Of a stretch of 64,000 bases of DNA, positions 54,012 through 63,893 are shown piece after piece (within the stretch, counting starts at the first letter, position 1; each line of letters opens with the position of its first letter). Both the position numbers and the translations under genes were made by a program. The stretch covers positions 146,069 through 210,068 of the forward strand of contig JAJRZT010000082.1 in NCBI GenBank assembly GCA_024275115.1, written 5' to 3'. This stretch comes from Gammaproteobacteria bacterium (lineage in GTDB: Bacteria; Pseudomonadota; Gammaproteobacteria; UBA6429; Thiohalophilaceae). Below the pieces are notes generated by a model. The model was given only the letters and a program-made list of their open reading frames with translations. It was not told the DNA's origin and ran no database searches.

Positions 54012-54754
54012 AGATGGATTTTTTAAGCATAATTGGGTTAATTGTTGGCATCAGTGCCATCCTTCTTGGTCAGTACCTGGAAGGTGGTAACATATCTACT
54101 TTAGTCAATGGTCCAGCCATGCTTATTGTATTAGGCGGTACGCTCGGTGCGGTTATGCTGCAATCCCCCTTTGCTGTTTTTATGCGGTCGGTGCGTATGT
54201 CGACCTGGGTTTTTGTTGCACCCAAACATCAGGTGGAAAAAACCATTGATAAAATTGTTTCCTGGAGCAATATTGCGCGCAAAGAAGGCCTGTTAGGGCT
54301 GGAGAATATTGAAGAGCGAGAGCAAAATTTATTTGCACGAAAAGGGCTGCAGTTGCTTATTGATGGAAGTGAACCTGAAAACATTCGCACTATTTTAGAT
54401 GTCGAAATTGAAACAAAAGAACGTCTTGATATGCAGGCGGCCAAAATTTTTGAAAGTATGGGCGGCTATAGCCCAACCATTGGTATTATTGGTGCAGTCT
54501 TAGGTTTAATTCAGGTGATGGGAAATTTATCTGATCCCAGCAAGTTAGGTAGCGGTATTGCGGTTGCTTTTGTGGCAACGATTTATGGTGTTGCGGCGGC
54601 TAATTTATTATTTATACCGGTAGCCAATAAATTAAAAGCATTGGTTGCTGAACAGGTACAGTACAGAGACATGATAGTAGAAGGTATGGTTTCAATTGCA
54701 GAAGGGGATAACCCGCGGAATATTGAAACTAAATTATTAGGTTATCTTTTGTGA
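54008..54754 (+). CDS. motC: Second flagellar stator, MotC (MotA-like)
   Basis: MotA/PomA-type; directly after cheB and before motD; GTG 54008 or ATG 54014 start. Confidence 0.92.
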   Translation: MKMDFLSIIGLIVGISAILLGQYLEGGNISTLVNGPAMLIVLGGTLGAVMLQSPFAVFMRSVRMSTWVFVAPKHQVEKTIDKIVSWSNIARKEGLLGLENIEEREQNLFARKGLQLLIDGSEPENIRTILDVEIETKERLDMQAAKIFESMGGYSPTIGIIGAVLGLIQVMGNLSDPSKLGSGIAVAFVATIYGVAAANLLFIPVANKLKALVAEQVQYRDMIVEGMVSIAEGDNPRNIETKLLGYLL

Positions 54755-54757
54755 GTA

Positions 54758-55555
54758 TTGGCGAAATATGTTATGCGGCGTAGAAAAAGACAGTATGAGG
54801 AAGAAAACCTGGATCGGTGGTTAGTTTCTTATGCCGATTTTATAACATTACTGTTTGCATTTTTTGTTGTGATGTATTCAATGTCATCTATCAATGAAGG
54901 CAAGTACCGTGTTTTATCCGATACCATGGTGGCAGCATTTAAAACACCACCGAAGTCAGTCGAGCCTATTCAGATAGGTGAAGAACCTAAAACAATTATA
55001 AAAGAAGAAAAAGTTCTGCAAAAAATAAAGCCGATTGATCTTCTGCAGAAAAAACAAGACTTAGAAAATAAAGAAATGGAGATCATTGCAGACAGAGTAA
55101 TTAACTCTTTAAAGCCCCTGATTAATAAAGGGCTGGTTAATGTGAATCATAATAAACTTTGGGTCGAAGTTGAACTAAATAATAGTTTGCTATTTGATAT
55201 TGGTAGTGCAGATTTAGAGTCCGAATCCAGAAGTGTCATTTCTGAACTGGCTAAAATACTTGCGCCACTGCCTAATCAGGTTGATGTGGAAGGGCATACG
55301 GACGATATTCCCATTCGCAATGAAATTTATCCAACAAACTGGGAATTGTCGGCAGCACGTTCAGCCAGTTTAGTGCGTGCATTGAGTCGGCGGGGCGTAA
55401 AACCATCGCGGTTAACGGCAATTGGTTATGGACAGTATCGGCCTAAAGCCAGTAACAAAACCTACCAGGGACGGCAAACAAACCGGCGTGTTGCAATAGT
55501 GATATTAGCGGATAAAAATGCCCGTCGTATGGTTGCCATTGAAGGCAATAAATAA
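54758..55555 (+). CDS. motD: Second flagellar stator, MotD (MotB-like)
   Basis: RWLVSYADFITLLFAFFVVMYSMSSINEGKYRVLS, OmpA domain. Confidence 0.93.
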   Translation: MAKYVMRRRKRQYEEENLDRWLVSYADFITLLFAFFVVMYSMSSINEGKYRVLSDTMVAAFKTPPKSVEPIQIGEEPKTIIKEEKVLQKIKPIDLLQKKQDLENKEMEIIADRVINSLKPLINKGLVNVNHNKLWVEVELNNSLLFDIGSADLESESRSVISELAKILAPLPNQVDVEGHTDDIPIRNEIYPTNWELSAARSASLVRALSRRGVKPSRLTAIGYGQYRPKASNKTYQGRQTNRRVAIVILADKNARRMVAIEGNK

Positions 55556-55571
55556 AGTCAGTGGTGAAATT

Positions 55572-56378
55572 TTGAAAGTTTGGGCTGTTGCAAATCAGAA
55601 AGGTGGGGTCGCAAAAACGACAACCGTGGTATCGCTTGCCGGGCATCTGGTTAAACGTGGCATGCGTTGCCTGTTAATCGATCTGGATCCTCATGGTTCG
55701 TTAACATCGTATTTTAAACAAGATCCTGACTCACTTGAAAAAAGTGTTTATAACCTGTTTCAAATGTATCAGTTTTCAATCAAGCATGAAATTAAAGATT
55801 TAATTATCCATTCTGAAGTTGATGGGATTGATTTTATCCCGGCCTCTATATCAATGGCAACGTTAGACAGGCAACTGGGTACCCAGGAAGGTAAGGGGCT
55901 GGTTATAAAAAAAGTGGTTGATTTACTTAGCAATGAATACGACTATATTTTAATTGATTGCCCTCCAGTACTCGGAGTTTTAATGGTTAATGCGCTTGCA
56001 GCTTGCACGCATGTACTTGTGCCGGTGCAAACAGAATTTTTAGCTTTAAAAGGCCTGGAGCGAATGCATCATACTCTAAATATGATTATCCAGGCTCGCC
56101 GGCATGATGTTTCTTTTACAATAGTGCCGGTTATGTTTGACCGGCGTACTCGTGCGTCAACCGATAGCTTGCGTGCTTTAAGAAAAAAGTACGGGGCGGA
56201 ATTATGGCCGAGCGTTATTCCAGTGGATACGGCATTTAGAAACGCAAGCCAGGAAGGCTTGCCATTACCTATAATGTTACCATCCTCGCGTGGTTCAAAA
56301 GCCTACGCTGAGCTACTCGACAGTTTATTGAATGCAAGCAAGCAAGCTGATTTAAAGTTGGTGACGAATGAGTCGTGA
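55572..56378 (+). CDS. ParA family ATPase of the chemotaxis locus (ParC-like)
   Basis: LKVWAVANQKGGVAKTTTVVSLAGHL; TTG start at 55572 proposed (ORF track extends to 55518 inside motD). Confidence 0.92.
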   Translation: MKVWAVANQKGGVAKTTTVVSLAGHLVKRGMRCLLIDLDPHGSLTSYFKQDPDSLEKSVYNLFQMYQFSIKHEIKDLIIHSEVDGIDFIPASISMATLDRQLGTQEGKGLVIKKVVDLLSNEYDYILIDCPPVLGVLMVNALAACTHVLVPVQTEFLALKGLERMHHTLNMIIQARRHDVSFTIVPVMFDRRTRASTDSLRALRKKYGAELWPSVIPVDTAFRNASQEGLPLPIMLPSSRGSKAYAELLDSLLNASKQADLKLVTNES

Positions 56379-57147
56379 TAACAATACCATCGTTGATTCA
56401 AAAGTGGCTTTGTCTGTTTTTTTAGATTCATTATTGAAAGAAACTGAGCTTGCCGAGCCCGTTGTTAGCGTAGATATTGTTGCAGAATCGGTAGTGGCTA
56501 AAGTCGAAGCCGAGCCGATTGTTAATCTGGTTGTTGAAGAAAAAATACAACCGAAGGTTATTTCTATACCGCAAATAGAACCGGTTCAGGAGCTTGTTGA
56601 AGCCCCCCCAGAAACAGACACAAGTGCATCAACAGATATTGACGCTCAACTTAATGAATCTGAGATTGTCGATACTTATGATATTCCCGCAGAGCCTTTT
56701 CAAGTTTTACTTTTTAAAGTGGCGGGTTTAAGCCTTGCGGTGCGTTTAATCGAACTGAACGGCGTTGTCGAATGGGATGAAACAAAAATAACCGAAATGC
56801 CGGGGCATTCTGATTTTTATTTAGGCTTGTTGCAGTATCTAGGCAATAGCACACCCATTATTGATACGGCAAAATTAGTTTTTCCTGCCGATAAACTTGT
56901 GTCGCTTTCTGCCGATAAACCGTATGAACGGGTAAAACGTATCGTGCTGATTGATGACAGCAAATGGGGGCTTGCCTGTGATGAGATTGATGAAGTGATT
57001 GAGCTGGTAAGTGATGCAGTGAAATGGCGCCAGGACAGAAGTAAACGCAAATGGATGGCGGGTACGGTGATTGAGCATATGTGCGCACTGATTGATGCAA
57101 GTGGATTTGCCGAAATGCTGGCCGATGGCTCACATAATCGAAAATAA
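56368..57147 (+). CDS. CheW-domain protein with disordered N-terminus (ParP-like)
   Basis: C-term CheW fold (EPFQVLLFKVAGLSLAVRLIELNGVVEW), next to parA and cheW. Confidence 0.85.
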   Translation: MSRDNNTIVDSKVALSVFLDSLLKETELAEPVVSVDIVAESVVAKVEAEPIVNLVVEEKIQPKVISIPQIEPVQELVEAPPETDTSASTDIDAQLNESEIVDTYDIPAEPFQVLLFKVAGLSLAVRLIELNGVVEWDETKITEMPGHSDFYLGLLQYLGNSTPIIDTAKLVFPADKLVSLSADKPYERVKRIVLIDDSKWGLACDEIDEVIELVSDAVKWRQDRSKRKWMAGTVIEHMCALIDASGFAEMLADGSHNRK

Positions 57148-57188
57148 AATGCATATAAGGCATTGATTTTATATGAAATTTATAGACT

Positions 57189-57205
57189 TTGGCATAAATT
57201 ATGCT
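57189..57205 (+). promoter_or_regulatory. Candidate sigma-54 promoter upstream of cheW
   Basis: TTGGCATAAATTATGCT, GG-N10-GC spacing; weaker -12 (ATGCT). Confidence 0.45.
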
Positions 57206-57273
57206 TTACTTAATTAAAGCCGTCTATTTAGACAATATTTTGACGGTTTTCAGGATAACAGAGGGCAACAACA

Positions 57274-57750
57274 ATGAGTCAGGCTGCAGAAAAGAACAAT
57301 GATGAAATTATCCAGTGGGTTACCTTTCGACTGGATGATGAAAAATACGGTATTCGGGTAATGCAGGTACAGGAAGTACTGCGGATGACCGAGATTGCAC
57401 CCGTACCGGGAGCACCCGATTATGTACTGGGTATTATTAATTTACGCGGTAATGTTGTGACCGTCATTGATTCCAGAAAACGCTTTGGTTTGGGTGAAGC
57501 CGACGTTGATGACTCAACACGTATTGTGATTATTGAAGCTGATAAACATGTGGTCGGTATTCTGGTTGACAGTGTGGCCGAAGTAGTGGATTTACAAACA
57601 TCGGAAATTGATGCTGCGCCGAATGTAGGTAATGATGACAGTTCTAAATATATTCAGGGTGTTTCCAGCAAAGATAAAGAATTGCTTATTTTAGTGGACG
57701 TGAACAAGCTATTATCTGACGATGAATGGGATGACGTGGCTGCATTGTAA
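57274..57750 (+). CDS. cheW: Chemotaxis coupling protein CheW
   Basis: WVTFRLDDEKYGIRVMQVQEVLRMTEIAPVPGAPDYVLGIINLRGNVVTVID. Confidence 0.97.
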   Translation: MSQAAEKNNDEIIQWVTFRLDDEKYGIRVMQVQEVLRMTEIAPVPGAPDYVLGIINLRGNVVTVIDSRKRFGLGEADVDDSTRIVIIEADKHVVGILVDSVAEVVDLQTSEIDAAPNVGNDDSSKYIQGVSSKDKELLILVDVNKLLSDDEWDDVAAL

Positions 57751-57772
57751 GCCATGCAGCCCTTGTAAGAAG

Positions 57773-57979
57773 ATGGCCGAAATAGGAACAAGTACATCAA
57801 GCACAACATGGACGCCCGCGTCTACCGTTCACTCTACAACTGATGCGAAGCAACCAGCCAAACGGGACCAAAAAAAAGATAATCAGCAAAAAAATCAGCA
57901 ACGAGATAAAACAAAACAAAATATAAAAAAGCAGCCACCTGGCAGTGGTATAAATTCACATATCGATGAGTATGCATAA
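57773..57979 (+). CDS. Small Lys/Gln-rich low-complexity protein
   Basis: ATG at 57773; stop abuts the next gene at 57979; sandwiched in chemotaxis operon. Confidence 0.5.
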   Translation: MAEIGTSTSSTTWTPASTVHSTTDAKQPAKRDQKKDNQQKNQQRDKTKQNIKKQPPGSGINSHIDEYA

Positions 57980-58401
57980 TGGAAGATATTCAATTAGTTG
58001 TAAATAATTTAGATCAAAGCGCCTTACCTCTTTTTGTTTTTATTGGCAATGTGATTTTCTTGCTGGTAACGGCTATTTTACTGCACCGGATGACACAAAA
58101 ATTAAGACGTGAGTATGCCCAGGTTAAAACCATGCGTGACGATTTAAAAGCTTTTTCAGTCGCAGCAATTGGAATGGGGAAAAAAGTATTGCAGCTTGAG
58201 CATCAACAACGGCGTGCCGCAGAAAACAAACCAATTGAAAAAGCAGTGAGCTATGTTGAACCGGCTAATCAAACCTATGATGAAGCAGCACATATGGCGC
58301 GGCAGGGTAAAAATGTCGAGTCAATTATGCATCAGTGTGGCTTGAGTCATTCTGAAGCGGAGCTTATTTTTCTGATGAACCGGCTGGATAAGGCCGGTTA
58401 A
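57979..58401 (+). CDS. DUF2802 family protein
   Basis: N-terminal TM and C-terminal YDEAAHMARQGKNVESIMHQCGLSHSEAELIFLMNRL; typical last gene of this chemotaxis cluster. Confidence 0.85.
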   Translation: MEDIQLVVNNLDQSALPLFVFIGNVIFLLVTAILLHRMTQKLRREYAQVKTMRDDLKAFSVAAIGMGKKVLQLEHQQRRAAENKPIEKAVSYVEPANQTYDEAAHMARQGKNVESIMHQCGLSHSEAELIFLMNRLDKAG

Positions 58402-58446
58402 GGAAAGGCAAAAAACAAGCCCCCGTGGGTGGAAACTGTTCCAGAT

Positions 58447-58658
58447 AATTAACCTGAACTCGGGATAAGAGAAACTAGCCATTAAAATCTACCAACCCGA
58501 TGACAGGAAGCCGGGATTATCCAATAAAGACCGTCTGCCGCAAGGACGCGGCAGTCGAGTCGCCATGGATGGCATGTTTTACGTGTCTTTATTGGATAAT
58601 CCCGGCTTCCTGTCTGGTGTATAACCACTGAACATCTTATCCTGAGTTCAGGTTAATT
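58447..58658. repeat. Nested inverted-repeat (MITE-like/palindromic intergenic) element
   Basis: Outer 23-bp IR 58447-58469/58636-58658 (22/23); inner perfect 30-bp IR 58502-58531/58585-58614; loop hairpin CTGCCGC-AAGGAC-GCGGCAG 58535-58554. Confidence 0.92.
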
Positions 58659-61083
58659 AGCGTGTATGGAACCTCGTATGTTTGGCCCCGCTGTTTTGCA
58701 GGTGACGATAGGTCTGCACTTTGACAACATCGGTTAACATCGCAGAACAAATGGAATAGCCCCAGATAAGGGCAATTTCTGGCCATGTAATTGGCGTAAT
58801 AAGACCAAAGCCGTAAGCAGCCAGTACCGTAGCGGCTATCTTGGTAATTAACGCCGACCAGATCATAACCGGTGCAGGCCAGGGCCGTTTCCAAACGTAA
58901 TCTTTGGTTCGTGCAACAAATAACACCAGGTGACCGGCCACCGCCATTTTAAGGAAAATATAGGTCTGAATTTGTGCAACATCTAGTTGCAACCAGCCCA
59001 TGGCAATCAGTAGCATGCCAAAACTACCCAGCACACCAACGGCCCCCATGGCGGTCGCCACAATGATAACCTGCCGCATATTCCAGCGCACCGGTTGCTT
59101 TTCCATCCCTGTTTGATCATAGGCAATGGTCATGATGGGTACATCATTAAAAAAGGCGAGTAGAATAATCATAATCGCTGTAATGGGATAGAATTCGAAA
59201 AAAACCATTGTCAACACAACAAAGACCATGATGCGAATGGTTTCGCTGATACGGTAAATGGCATAGGCATTCATCCGTTCAAAGATACGCCGCGCCTCCT
59301 CGATGGCGGTAATTATCACCGATAGCCCAGGAGCTGTAAGCACAAGATCTGCAGCGGCTCGCGCTGCATCCGTGGCCCCGCTAACCGCAATACCCACATC
59401 GGCCTGCTTTAGAGCCGGGGCATCGTTAACACCATCACCGGTCATACCAACAATGTGGTTACGCTTCTGGAGCAACTGAACAATACTAAATTTGTGCTCA
59501 GGAAAGACTTCAGCAAAACCATCAGTTTGCTCCACACATTCACCGTCGCTGCCATCACGACGGCCATCGTCATCCAGTGACAGTGCGCTGGCAAGTTGAA
59601 TATTTTCACCCAGCCCCAGCTTGCCTGCAATTTGTTTAGCAATAGACTGGTTGTCACCCGTGAGCATTTTTACCGCAACACCATACTCCTGGGCACTGGC
59701 TATGATCTGTGCTGAATCTTGCCGTGGTGGGTCAAACAACGACAGAATGCCGAGGAATTGCCACTGATGCATACCCTGCACCTTACGTGCAACAGCCAAA
59801 GCACGATATCCCTGCTCGGCAAAAGCATCAACCACCTGCTGTGCCCGTAGCCTTTCCTTATCGGACAGATCTGATAGCGCCATGATCACCTGCGGTGCAC
59901 CCTTGGTCACCTGAAAGGTCTTGCTATCAGGATTAATAATGGTCGCTTCGGTGCGTTTATGTATCGGATCAAAAGGAATAAAATTTATTTGTCGACTGGC
60001 TTTTAAAAACGTCTGATTTGCCAGCCCTTCCAGTACCGCCTGATCGATAGCATCATTGTCTTCTGCCCTGCAGGCCAGTGCCGCCGCCTGCAATACGGCT
60101 TGCTCATCGCGGGCCTGAAACAGCTCAATTTTACCCAGTGTTAAACGGTTTTGGGTCAGCGTGCCGGTCTTGTCCGAGCACAATACGTCCATACTGGCAA
60201 TTTCTTCAATGGATTCCAGACGGGTAACGATAGCTTTACGCCGCGAAAGCGCCATGGCTCCGACCGCCATTGTCATGGAAAGTACTGCCGGCATGGCGAC
60301 GGGAATCGATGCCACGGTAAGAATCAGCGCAAACTGCACCAGCTCTAACCAGTCTGTACCACGGTGTAATTGAAACAACACCAAACTGACCACCAACGTT
60401 AAACTGACATAAATCAGGTAATTGCCAATGGTCAGAACTGCCTTCTGAAAATGGGAAACGGTTTTTGCCTGCCCCACCAGGCTGGCGGTTTTTCCAAATC
60501 GGGTCTCACCACCGGTTGCACTCACCTCGGCCACCACTTCGCCCTGTTTCACTGCCGTACCGGAAAATGCCTCGTCTCCTTTCTGCTTGGTAACCGGCAA
60601 TGATTCACCTGTGAGCGCAGACTGATCGACACTGAGATAGTTGCCATCAACCACTTTAACATCTGCCGGAACCACATCACCAAGGCGAATGCGTACAATA
60701 TCGCCGGGAACCAGTTGCTGTGCGTTGATTTCCCGCCAGCGACCATCGCGCAGCACCCGTGCCGTCAGCGCCAGTTGCTTTTTCAGCGCAGCAACGGCAT
60801 TGCCTGCAGTAAATTCCTGCCAGAAGCCCACCCCAGCATTAAAAATTAACAACGCCATAATAATGCCAAAATCAGCCCAATGCTGCACCAGGGCAGAAAG
60901 AATCGCCGCCACTTCAATCATCCATGGGATCGGCCCCCAGAAATAACCCAGCAAACGCCACAGTATAGAAACGTCCTTCTCCTGTAGCGCATTAAGACCA
61001 TACTGCTTCAACCGCTGTTCCGCCTCGATAGAGGTCAACCCCTGAAGCGAAGTATCAATCTCAGTATCAGATACGCTCATCAT
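58657..61083 (-). CDS. P-type (P3A) plasma-membrane H+-ATPase
   Basis: CSDKTGTLTQN, LTGESLPV, MTGDGVNDAPALKQADVGIAVSGATDAARAAADLVLT. Confidence 0.94.
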   Translation of the reverse strand: MMSVSDTEIDTSLQGLTSIEAEQRLKQYGLNALQEKDVSILWRLLGYFWGPIPWMIEVAAILSALVQHWADFGIIMALLIFNAGVGFWQEFTAGNAVAALKKQLALTARVLRDGRWREINAQQLVPGDIVRIRLGDVVPADVKVVDGNYLSVDQSALTGESLPVTKQKGDEAFSGTAVKQGEVVAEVSATGGETRFGKTASLVGQAKTVSHFQKAVLTIGNYLIYVSLTLVVSLVLFQLHRGTDWLELVQFALILTVASIPVAMPAVLSMTMAVGAMALSRRKAIVTRLESIEEIASMDVLCSDKTGTLTQNRLTLGKIELFQARDEQAVLQAAALACRAEDNDAIDQAVLEGLANQTFLKASRQINFIPFDPIHKRTEATIINPDSKTFQVTKGAPQVIMALSDLSDKERLRAQQVVDAFAEQGYRALAVARKVQGMHQWQFLGILSLFDPPRQDSAQIIASAQEYGVAVKMLTGDNQSIAKQIAGKLGLGENIQLASALSLDDDGRRDGSDGECVEQTDGFAEVFPEHKFSIVQLLQKRNHIVGMTGDGVNDAPALKQADVGIAVSGATDAARAAADLVLTAPGLSVIITAIEEARRIFERMNAYAIYRISETIRIMVFVVLTMVFFEFYPITAIMIILLAFFNDVPIMTIAYDQTGMEKQPVRWNMRQVIIVATAMGAVGVLGSFGMLLIAMGWLQLDVAQIQTYIFLKMAVAGHLVLFVARTKDYVWKRPWPAPVMIWSALITKIAATVLAAYGFGLITPITWPEIALIWGYSICSAMLTDVVKVQTYRHLQNSGAKHTRFHTR

Positions 61084-61220
61084 TAGCTCCTTGCGGTATT
61101 CACAAAAGTACTGCCTGCCCTTATTCAGAGTATAGTCCGGCTCAGCCTGTAACGAGCCTGATAAGTCGACTATGCCGTAACCGCACTCATCTACCCGTTA
61201 AGGTGACACCTTGCTGCTTG

Positions 61221-63740
61221 TTATCGCTGCCAGAGAATCATTTCTGCCTCAAGAGGAACCTGGGCCAGAGGATGGAAAGGAATAATGCGTGGCGTGTAGT
61301 CCCCCGCTGGGCGATCGGCAGGTACACGGCCAGTATAAAGATAAGCGTTGGCGGCACCCGCCAGTGCTTCACCGCGCGTCAGACACTGCCGCACCCCATT
61401 ATCACCCGCCAGCGGGGCTACATATAACTCCACATTGACACTGTCCACCGATATGTCATCAAGATAAACTTGAACCGCAAAGTGATGCTCTGCTCCTTCC
61501 TGCCCGACACTGACATTACCAAAGTGAATCCATTGCCAGTGTTGTTTGAGCTGGCTATGCCATGCCTCCATCCGGGTAGCCATATCGGGGTTAATAGCAC
61601 GTTGCCGATAAGCTTCGGCCAATGGCAAGTAATAATCCTCCGTGTACTCTCGTAACATACGGTTTGAAGAGTATTGCGCGGTTAGCGCACCCATGCTTTC
61701 ACGCATTCGGCTCACCCAGTCAACAGGTAAACCCTGATCATTCCGGTGGTAAAAACAAGGAACCACCTGTTCTTCCAGCAGCCTGTAAAGTTGCTGAGCC
61801 TCCATTGCATCCAGGGCGGCAATATCCGCATGCTCACGGCCATCACCCAGTGCCCAGCCCAATTCCGGCGCGTAGGCCTCAGCCCACCAGCCGTCCAGTT
61901 CTGACAAATTAAGTCCACCATTGACTAACACCTTCATACCACTGGTGCCGCTGGCCTCCCACGGACGACGCGGGGTGTTTATCCAGACATCAACCCCCTG
62001 GGTCAGTTGTTCTGCAACCCCCAGGTCGTAATCCTCAACGAACACCACCCGTTCATGCATACCATTGTTTTTAATAAAATCCTGCCATTGGCGCAGCATG
62101 CGTTTACCCACCTTATCCTTTGGGTGAGCCTTACCGGCAATAACCAGTTGCACCGGCCTGTTGCGCCCAGTGAGCAGTTGCATCAGGCGTTGTGGATTGT
62201 TTAGCAGCAGATTAGGTCGTTTATACTCGGCAAAACGCCGGGCAAACCCCAGTGTCAACACATCCGGGTCCAGGATGTCCCCCCACGGGCGCTTTTTTAC
62301 CCCGGCCACATCACGTTCACGGTGCTGGCGTACCAGACGTCGGCGTAAAAACTTAATCAAACGTTGACGTTGCTCGGTACGAAAACGCCATAACTTTTCA
62401 TCCGACAACTGACGCAAATCTGTCTCCACAGAGTCTAACGTGCCACGCCAGCGTGACTTACCACAAGCATCAGTCCACAATTTATCGGCAGGGGCTGAAT
62501 CCCAACTCGGTACATGAATACCATTAGTTACATAACCTACTGGTACCTCATTCTGCGGCCAGCGGGGAAACAACGGCTGAAAAATACCGCGGCTGACCTT
62601 ACCGTGTAAACGACTAACACCGTTAACCGCCCCGGCACCACGTAAGGCCAGATACGCCATATTGAAAGGTTCATTGCTATCGTCTGAATTCAATCGCCCT
62701 AACCGCAGCAGCTCGTCCAGCTCCAGCTTACAGTTTAGCGCCATCTCACGAAAATAGAGGGCAAACAAATCGGGGTTAAAGCTATCAAAACCCGCTGCCA
62801 CTGGCGTATGGGTAGTAAACAGATTACCCGCCCGTGTAGCCCGCAACGCTGCATTAAAAGAAAGCTTGTTGTGCTGCATAAAGCACCGGGCACGCTCAAT
62901 AATAGCAAATGCTGCATGGCCTTCGTTAAGATGGCATACCGGGCAATCAATACCCAGTAACACCAGTAACCGCCAGCCACCTATGCCTAGCACTAACTCC
63001 TGCTGCAAGCGCATCTCTTCACCACCACCGTAGAGTTCACTGGTAATGGCACGATCACCGGGATCATTAAGAGGATCATTGCTGTCCAGCAATAATAAGG
63101 TGCGGCGGCCCACTTGACCACGCCAGGTGCGCAAACGTAAGAGTCGGCCGGGTAGCTCAAGATTAACTCGTACCCACTCGCCGCTGTCATCACGCAAGGG
63201 CACCACTGGTAGCATGGTTGGATCGTTGTAAGGGTAAAACTCGATCTGCTCACCCTCATGGCTCAACACCTGACGGAAGTAGCCCTGCTGATAGAGCAGG
63301 CCAACCCCGATTAAAGGCACGTTTAGATCGCAGGCGGTCTTAAGATAATCACCTGCCAGCACCCCTAGACCACCCGAGTAAATAGGCAAAGACTCACAAA
63401 TACCAAACTCCATGCTGAAATAAGCGATATGCCCAGAAAAAGAGCGGCCTATCGTCTCAGAAAACCAGGATTTTTCATTAAAATGAGCCTCGCGCAGATC
63501 AAGTTGTTGCTGAAGCTTTTCAACAAAGGCATCATCTCTTGCCAGCGTTTCCAGGCGCTGGTCAGAAACTGTTTCAAGAATCAACCAGGGGTTAGCGGTT
63601 GCCTCCCATAGTTTAGGGGCAACTTGACGCCACAAGGTATCGGCACCATGGTGCCAGCTCCAACGCAAATCCAGCGCTAACGTTGCCAGGCCTTGCAGAT
63701 GTTCAGGCAAGGCACGCGGCAAATAATGGTTGGTTTGCAT
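61221..63740 (-). CDS. glgP: Alpha-glucan (glycogen) phosphorylase, GT35
   Basis: HLNEGHAAFAIIERAR, VWINTPRRPWEASGTSGMKVLVNGGLNLSELDGWW; start at MQTNHYLP with good RBS (ORF extends to 63782). Confidence 0.93.
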   Translation of the reverse strand: MQTNHYLPRALPEHLQGLATLALDLRWSWHHGADTLWRQVAPKLWEATANPWLILETVSDQRLETLARDDAFVEKLQQQLDLREAHFNEKSWFSETIGRSFSGHIAYFSMEFGICESLPIYSGGLGVLAGDYLKTACDLNVPLIGVGLLYQQGYFRQVLSHEGEQIEFYPYNDPTMLPVVPLRDDSGEWVRVNLELPGRLLRLRTWRGQVGRRTLLLLDSNDPLNDPGDRAITSELYGGGEEMRLQQELVLGIGGWRLLVLLGIDCPVCHLNEGHAAFAIIERARCFMQHNKLSFNAALRATRAGNLFTTHTPVAAGFDSFNPDLFALYFREMALNCKLELDELLRLGRLNSDDSNEPFNMAYLALRGAGAVNGVSRLHGKVSRGIFQPLFPRWPQNEVPVGYVTNGIHVPSWDSAPADKLWTDACGKSRWRGTLDSVETDLRQLSDEKLWRFRTEQRQRLIKFLRRRLVRQHRERDVAGVKKRPWGDILDPDVLTLGFARRFAEYKRPNLLLNNPQRLMQLLTGRNRPVQLVIAGKAHPKDKVGKRMLRQWQDFIKNNGMHERVVFVEDYDLGVAEQLTQGVDVWINTPRRPWEASGTSGMKVLVNGGLNLSELDGWWAEAYAPELGWALGDGREHADIAALDAMEAQQLYRLLEEQVVPCFYHRNDQGLPVDWVSRMRESMGALTAQYSSNRMLREYTEDYYLPLAEAYRQRAINPDMATRMEAWHSQLKQHWQWIHFGNVSVGQEGAEHHFAVQVYLDDISVDSVNVELYVAPLAGDNGVRQCLTRGEALAGAANAYLYTGRVPADRPAGDYTPRIIPFHPLAQVPLEAEMILWQR

Positions 63741-63893
63741 CTTCACTCCAGGTGATTGTTTTGCATCCTGTGGAGATAACAACTAAAAAAATAGCTGGCT
63801 TGTATTAAATAATTACCCTAAAACTTTGCGATGTCAACCAGAAGTAAAGCTTTCTCTACCGGTGTTTTTCAAGGTAGTTGTCGCTTTTTTTAG

